A stretch of 15,563 nucleotides of DNA from Candidatus Brocadiaceae bacterium (lineage in GTDB: Bacteria; Planctomycetota; Brocadiia; Brocadiales; Bathyanammoxibiaceae). Below, piece after piece: positions 12,674 to 15,563 of the stretch. A program made the position numbers and the translations under genes. Position 1 is the first letter of the stretch; each line of letters opens with the position of its first letter. The stretch is taken from the NCBI GenBank assembly GCA_030018855.1, contig JASEHG010000026.1, positions 1 through 15,563 of the forward strand. The letters run 5' to 3'. The notes beneath the pieces are model-generated. The model ran no database searches and was not told where the DNA came from. It saw nothing but the letters and a program-made list of their open reading frames with translations.

Positions 12674-12824
12674 AAAAAAAGCCGCCAAGAGCCATGGAAC
12701 GGGGGCAGTTCCACAACAGAGAATCCCGTTTGGTAGGAAGGATCCCCTTTTGCTTGGCGGCGTAAGGTTTAATTGTTTGTCCCGAATCTGGATAGTCAGG
12801 TACGCTTCCCCCATTCGGAACGTA
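12674..12824 (-). ncRNA. Unidentified structured small RNA, about 150 nt
   Basis: Read on the minus strand from a predicted start near 12824, with three helices. (1) A 5' hairpin pairs GTTCCGAAT (12813-12821) with ATTCGGGAC (12779-12787) around a 25-nt loop starting GGGGGAAGCG. (2) A 3' domain is closed by a perfect 9-bp stem, GCCGCCAAG (12753-12761) with CTTGGCGGC (12681-12689), followed by seven T (12674-12680). (3) Inside it, TGGAAC/GTTCCA (12695-12713) has a TGCCCCC loop that could pair with AGGGG at 12744-12748 as a pseudoknot, or with GGGGG of the 5' loop. I find no match to SRP RNA, 6S, tmRNA or riboswitch cores I know. GGA motifs in loops would also suit a CsrA-type target. Its own promoter and terminator argue for a free RNA rather than an rpmB leader. 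Confidence 0.65.
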
Positions 12825-12830
12825 TTATAA

Positions 12831-12859
12831 AAAGTACCAGATGCAATGATTTTTGTCAA
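12831..12859 (-). promoter_or_regulatory. Promoter of the unidentified RNA
   Basis: On the minus strand TTGACA (12854-12859), 17 bp, then TACTTT (12831-12836). An overlapping TATAAT lies at 12824-12829 but at poor spacing (24 bp). Confidence 0.65.
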
Positions 12860-12896
12860 GTACTGCCGAGAAGAAATTTGTGGAGTATAAGGGCTT

Positions 12897-12963
12897 CTGC
12901 GGATTGCGGATTTAAAATTCCGCATCCCGCACTCCGCATTCTGCATTATCCGTCTGGGGCGGA
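12897..12963. repeat. ATTGCGGA/TCCGCA low-complexity repeat plus decayed TCCGCC palindrome
   Basis: Alternating TGCGGATTGCGGAT and TCCGCATCCCGCACTCCGCA blocks (12897-12948), then TCCGTCTGGGGCGGA (12949-12963). No gene is apparent here. It fills the spacer between the RNA and panC promoters. Confidence 0.65.
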
Positions 12964-12993
12964 CCGCCTGCTACCTGCCCGTACCCATCCTAT

Positions 12994-13022
12994 TTGACAA
13001 AGCCTTTACAAGGTGATAACAT
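12994..13022 (+). promoter_or_regulatory. Promoter of panC
   Basis: TTGACA (12994-12999), 17 bp, then TAACAT (13017-13022). The ATG at 13035 is only 12 bases after the -10 box and has no Shine-Dalgarno, so the leader would be 5-6 nt or absent. Confidence 0.7.
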
Positions 13023-13034
13023 GGGTCTCACCCG

Positions 13035-13979
13035 ATGGAAACCATAATTGACATAAAGGGATTAAAGGAAAAGATAGCCGTTCTAAAGGGACAGGGGGAA
13101 AGGGCTTGTCCTGAGCGAGGCCGAAGGGTTGGACTGGTCCCCACCATGGGTTCGCTCCACGAGGGGCATCTGCACCTTATCAGGAGGGCCAGGGCCGAGA
13201 ACGAGGTAGTCGTACTGAGTATCTTCGTGAACCCTTTACAATTTGATAAGAAGGACGACCTCAAGGACTACCCCAGAGACCTGGGTAGGGACAAGATGTT
13301 GGCCTCTCGTGAGGGGGTTGACCTCCTCTTCGCCCCTACCGTGGAGGAAATGTACCCTGAGGGCTTCTCTGCGCATGTAGAGGTAAAGGGCCTTACCGAT
13401 GGATTTTGTGGGGCCAGTAGACCCGGACATTTTCATGGGGTGGCCACGGTAGTTGCTAAGCTCCTTAATATCGTACGGCCAGACAGGGCCTACTTTGGAC
13501 AAAAGGACTTTCAGCAGACTGTAGTGATAAAGAGACTGGTTAGTGACCTTAACCTTGACGTGGAGGTAGTAGTTGTACCAACGGTGCGGGAGGCCGATGG
13601 TCTGGCCCTTAGCTCCAGGAACCAGCTCTTGGGCCCAGGGGAACGACAGGTAGCCACCGCACTCTATCGCTCCCTTCTCAAGGCCGGGGAACTCTTTGCC
13701 CTGGGGGTATGTGATTCAAAGAAGATAGTCCAGGAGATGCACGACGCCCTGCACAGGGCCGGCATCTTTCGTATAGATTACATTGCCATAGTGGACCCTG
13801 AGGGCCTGGAGGGGTTGGAAGAGGCCAGGCCTGGGGCAGTAGTGGCCCTGGCCGCATGGGTGGGGAAGGTGAGGCTCATTGATAATATGACCCTGGTCCC
13901 ATACTATACTGGCACAGGGCTGGCAGAGGTCCCCAATAAACTCATAGGGTTTAATCCGCCTAAGGCGGAAAAGGTTTAA
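13035..13979 (+). CDS. panC: Pantothenate synthetase (pantoate-beta-alanine ligase)
   Basis: 314 aa, longer than the usual ~280. It condenses pantoate and beta-alanine with ATP (via pantoyl-adenylate) to make pantothenate, the CoA precursor. Visible motifs: VPTMGSLHEGH (35-45, HIGH-like), FVNPLQF (64-70), FCGASRPGHFHGVATVV (124-140), FGQKDFQQ (154-161) and READGLALSSRN (185-196). Relative to the family, about eight residues (ACPERGRR) are inserted just before VGLVPTMG; they match a CCTGAGCGAGGCCGAAGG repeat. The C-terminal NPPKAEKV is encoded by a TCCGCC palindrome and a TTCAA run that holds the stop codon. It lies 24 bp before panD. Identity is firm; activity with the insertion is likely, since the core motifs are intact. 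Confidence 0.96.
   Translation: METIIDIKGLKEKIAVLKGQGERACPERGRRVGLVPTMGSLHEGHLHLIRRARAENEVVVLSIFVNPLQFDKKDDLKDYPRDLGRDKMLASREGVDLLFAPTVEEMYPEGFSAHVEVKGLTDGFCGASRPGHFHGVATVVAKLLNIVRPDRAYFGQKDFQQTVVIKRLVSDLNLDVEVVVVPTVREADGLALSSRNQLLGPGERQVATALYRSLLKAGELFALGVCDSKKIVQEMHDALHRAGIFRIDYIAIVDPEGLEGLEEARPGAVVALAAWVGKVRLIDNMTLVPYYTGTGLAEVPNKLIGFNPPKAEKV
13105..13130. repeat. CCTGAGCGAGGCCGAAGG repeat inside panC
   Basis: Related to the copy at 7786-7806. It is inserted in frame and adds about eight residues before the pantoate/ATP-binding motif. Confidence 0.8.
13955..13969. repeat. TCCGCCTAAGGCGGA palindrome at the panC 3' end
   Basis: Encodes the PPKAE part of the panC C-terminus. Confidence 0.85.
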
Positions 13980-14004
13980 GAGTTCAAGGGGTTTAAGGGT
14001 TCAA
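13973..14004. repeat. TTCAA/TTTAA run spanning panC stop to panD start
   Basis: Contains the panC TAA (13977-13979) and runs up to the panD ATG (14004). Its AAGGG, four bases before the ATG, is the only Shine-Dalgarno candidate for panD. Confidence 0.75.
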
Positions 14005-14375
14005 TGTTCAGAGAATTGTGCAAGTCAAAGATACAGCCAGCCACCGTTACGGAGACCAACCTCTACTATCAGGGCAGTATTACTATTGATAGTGACCTGC
14101 TGGAGGCGGCAGATATAGTAGAGTACGAGAAGGTACAGGTATTAAACCTGAACAACGGGCAGAGGATAGAGACCTACGTGATAGAGGGGGAGGGTGGCTC
14201 CGGGGTTATCTGTCTGAATGGGGCCGCCGCCCGTCATGCCTACCAGGGGGATAAGGTGATAATCATAACATACTGTATGGTAGAGGAAGGTAAGGTCAGG
14301 AGTTGGAAACCGAAGATAGTCCTGGTGGATGATTCCAATAAACCCCTGAAGGCAATAAAGAGTTCAAAAGTTTAA
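14004..14375 (+). CDS. panD: Aspartate 1-decarboxylase precursor
   Basis: 123 aa, typical length. It decarboxylates aspartate to beta-alanine, the partner substrate of PanC, so panC and panD form one pantothenate unit. The proenzyme self-cleaves between G24 and S25 (YYQGSITID), turning Ser25 into the pyruvoyl cofactor. K9, R54, T57 and Y58 (NGQRIETYV) and GVICLNGAAAR match conserved active-site positions. The C-terminal SSKV and stop are encoded by a TTCAA run. The start codon also borders such a run, with only a weak AAGGG before it. Identity is firm. Confidence 0.97.
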   Translation: MFRELCKSKIQPATVTETNLYYQGSITIDSDLLEAADIVEYEKVQVLNLNNGQRIETYVIEGEGGSGVICLNGAAARHAYQGDKVIIITYCMVEEGKVRSWKPKIVLVDDSNKPLKAIKSSKV

Positions 14376-14394
14376 GGGTTTAAGAGTTTAAAGA
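14361..14394. repeat. TTCAA/TTTAA run at the panD 3' end
   Basis: Contains the panD TAA (14373-14375) and continues for about 20 bp of spacer before lgt. Confidence 0.75.
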
Positions 14395-14442
14395 GAGGGG
14401 GCCACAAATTACAGAAAAGCTATTGCAGATAAAAGGGTTGCC

Positions 14443-15300
14443 ATGAGACGCACACTCCTTGAGATACCTATCCCTTTCACGGATTGGCACCTGCCTATAT
14501 ATTCCTACGGTTTTATGCTGATGGTAGGGTTTATGATGGGCCTCTGGGTGGTGCGCAGGAAGGCATATGCAGAGGGTATGAACATGGAGAGGATTAGCGA
14601 CCTCTGCCTCTCTGTCCTTATTTCAAGTATCTTCGGCGCAAGGCTCCTCTTTATCCTGCACCACTACGGCGATTATGCCTCCCAGCCCCTGGAGGCCTTT
14701 AAGCTCTTTAAAGGGGGACTTTCCTTTTACGGTGGGTTTTTCGCCGCCATAGCCACCGGCGCCCTGGCCTGCCGGCGTTGGAACCTCCCACCATTGCGGT
14801 TACTGGATATGATGGCGGTGGCGCTGGCACTGGGACTGGTCTTTGGCAGGATAGGTTGCTTCCTTAACGGGTGCTGTTACGGAGACCCTGCCCCCGACCT
14901 GGCCTGGGCAGTGACCTTTCCTAAGACCGTAGACGCCCAGCGGAACATAGACGGCAGCCCCGCCTTCCTCCACCACCTGGAAGAGGGCTGGGTGGGCTTT
15001 GCCGACCCTCACTCCCTCCCTGTACACCCCACACAACTCTATGAGTCTATGTGGGCCTTAATAATGTTTCTGGCACTGGACGCATTCTACAAGTATAAAA
15101 AGAGGGATGGAGAAGTGGTACTCCTTTTCTGCATCCTCTATGCCCCCATGCGTTTCTTCTTTGAGGTCCTGAGGGACGACAGCGAGGCCGTGCTTGCCGG
15201 CCTTACCGTGTCTCAGGTGATTGGCCTCCCCACCTTCCTTCTGGCCCTATATCTGTTCGTTAATAGCAGGAGAAATCTTGGGCCCCTCCCCGCAGGCTAA
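14443..15300 (+). CDS. lgt: Phosphatidylglycerol-prolipoprotein diacylglyceryl transferase
   Basis: 285 aa. This inner-membrane enzyme moves diacylglycerol from phosphatidylglycerol to the lipobox Cys of prolipoproteins. About seven membrane segments are seen. The family signature is FGRIGCFLNGCCYGD (134-148), with invariant R136. GGLSFYGG (91-98) has Tyr where E. coli has the His of GGMSFHGG. VHPTQLYES (194-202) and MRFFFEVLRDD (236-246) complete the pattern. AAGGG lies five bases before ATG 14443. It follows panD by 67 bp and may share its transcript. The stop codon is directly followed by a TCCGCC palindrome, and a decayed copy of the gene's end lies beyond it. Confidence 0.96.
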   Translation: MRRTLLEIPIPFTDWHLPIYSYGFMLMVGFMMGLWVVRRKAYAEGMNMERISDLCLSVLISSIFGARLLFILHHYGDYASQPLEAFKLFKGGLSFYGGFFAAIATGALACRRWNLPPLRLLDMMAVALALGLVFGRIGCFLNGCCYGDPAPDLAWAVTFPKTVDAQRNIDGSPAFLHHLEEGWVGFADPHSLPVHPTQLYESMWALIMFLALDAFYKYKKRDGEVVLLFCILYAPMRFFFEVLRDDSEAVLAGLTVSQVIGLPTFLLALYLFVNSRRNLGPLPAG

Positions 15301-15315
15301 TCCGCCTGAGGCGGA
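15301..15315. repeat. TCCGCCTGAGGCGGA palindrome abutting the lgt stop
   Basis: Begins at the base after the TAA of lgt. Confidence 0.85.
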
Positions 15316-15324
15316 CTGCGGCTA

Positions 15325-15390
15325 CCCACCTTCTTATACCTGTTCGTTAGCGGGAGGAGGTTAGGGGTGTTTGGTCAGGGGGTGTATTAA
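15325..15390 (+). pseudogene. Decayed duplicate of the lgt 3' end
   Basis: CCCACCTTC (15325-15333) and CTGTTCGTTA (15340-15349) recur in the same order as in the end of lgt (15229-15237 and 15253-15262). Here they could be read as YLFVSGRRLGVFGQGVY before a stop. It may be the older lgt tail, displaced by the repeat, or a small duplication. Confidence 0.4.
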
Positions 15391-15391
15391 G

Positions 15392-15424
15392 AATTCCAAA
15401 TTTCAAAATCCAAATTTCAAATTT
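15392..15424. repeat. CCAAATTTCAAA low-complexity repeat
   Basis: Two units of TCCAAATTTCAAA with short linkers. Confidence 0.7.
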
Positions 15425-15478
15425 ATGTGGAGTATATAGACATGGGTAACACTTTTTATCCTATTTTAATTATAAGAT

Positions 15479-15501
15479 ATAAGGGGGCTACGTCCCCTTA
15501 T
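15479..15501. repeat. Hairpin ATAAGGGG/CCCCTTAT
   Basis: Eight-base arms around GCTACGT. No T-tract follows, so no terminator is claimed. No gene is seen between 15391 and the window end. Confidence 0.6.
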
Positions 15502-15534
15502 CACCCCTAAAACCAGGGATTAGGGAAAAAGAAT

Positions 15535-15563
15535 GTAGGGACAGACCTTCAGGTCTGTCCACC
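15535..15563. repeat. GTAGGGACAGACCT palindrome at the window edge
   Basis: Matches 7667-7696 up to the final CCACC. Confidence 0.85.

Noticed and set aside
12674..12824. SRP (4.5S) RNA or 6S RNA
   Set aside because: The SRP GGAAGGAAGCAGCC loop is absent, and the two-hairpin layout lacks the closing stem and central bubble of 6S RNA.
12623..12946. 107-codon open frame on the minus strand
   Set aside because: It translates the low-complexity repeat (MQNAECGMRN-like), the RNA gene and its terminator; not a plausible protein.
15430..15563. End of an insertion sequence at the right edge
   Set aside because: No transposase frame and no paired inverted terminal repeat is visible in the window; only low-complexity DNA and palindromes are seen.

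Overview
The window looks like a chromosomal segment of a Gram-negative bacterium. The support is an outer-membrane porin ending in Phe, several secreted proteins with cleavable signal peptides, a c-type cytochrome and Lgt. GC is moderate (about 50%), AGG (Arg) and ATA (Ile) codons are frequent, and short palindromic repeats are very dense. That combination recalls metagenomic Planctomycetota (Brocadiales-like), Omnitrophota or Nitrospirota lineages. This is an impression from style; no rRNA or tRNA is present to fix the taxonomy.

Layout. (1) 1-4986, minus strand: one probable operon reading right to left. A strong sigma70-type promoter (4957-4986) is followed by two tandem cobalamin riboswitches (A, 4680-4935; B, 4213-4475) separated by an intrinsic terminator (4480-4526). 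Then come a porin with a coiled-coil N-terminus and a Cys/His cluster, a YVTN beta-propeller protein, a type 1 copper cupredoxin-like protein, and the 5' part of an S41 (C-terminal-processing) protease that runs off the left edge. All four products carry signal peptides. (2) 5044-6117: a small four-helix membrane protein (+) converges on a membrane-anchored cytochrome c'-like protein (-) whose first ~50 codons are repeat DNA. (3) 6228-7563: argG (+). (4) 7800-12634, minus: rpmB, an HExxH putative metalloprotease, gatC, gatA, a HEAT-like/pentapeptide-repeat membrane protein and a small protein of unknown function. (5) 12674-12859, minus: a structured, promoter- and terminator-bounded RNA of about 150 nt that I do not recognise. 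(6) 12994-15300, plus: panC, panD and lgt.

How it fits together. The left-hand operon appears to be a cobalamin-repressed envelope module (outer-membrane channel, periplasmic propeller, copper protein, protease). This is not a usual B12-riboswitch target set, and its two-stage leader (terminator after A, ribosome-binding site after B) is the strongest candidate for something undescribed. The rest is mostly housekeeping: arginine synthesis, transamidation of Asp/Glu-tRNA, pantothenate/CoA synthesis and lipoprotein acylation.

A second theme runs through the whole window. At least five families of short repeats (palindromes ending GTAGGG/CCCTAC; TCCGCCTGAGGCGGA; CCTGAGCGAAG-type; TTCAA/TTTAA runs; CCCTCCCC/GGGGGTGA arms) sit inside genes, at start and stop codons and within riboswitch peripheral stems. 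They appear to have supplied start codons, stop codons and protein segments.
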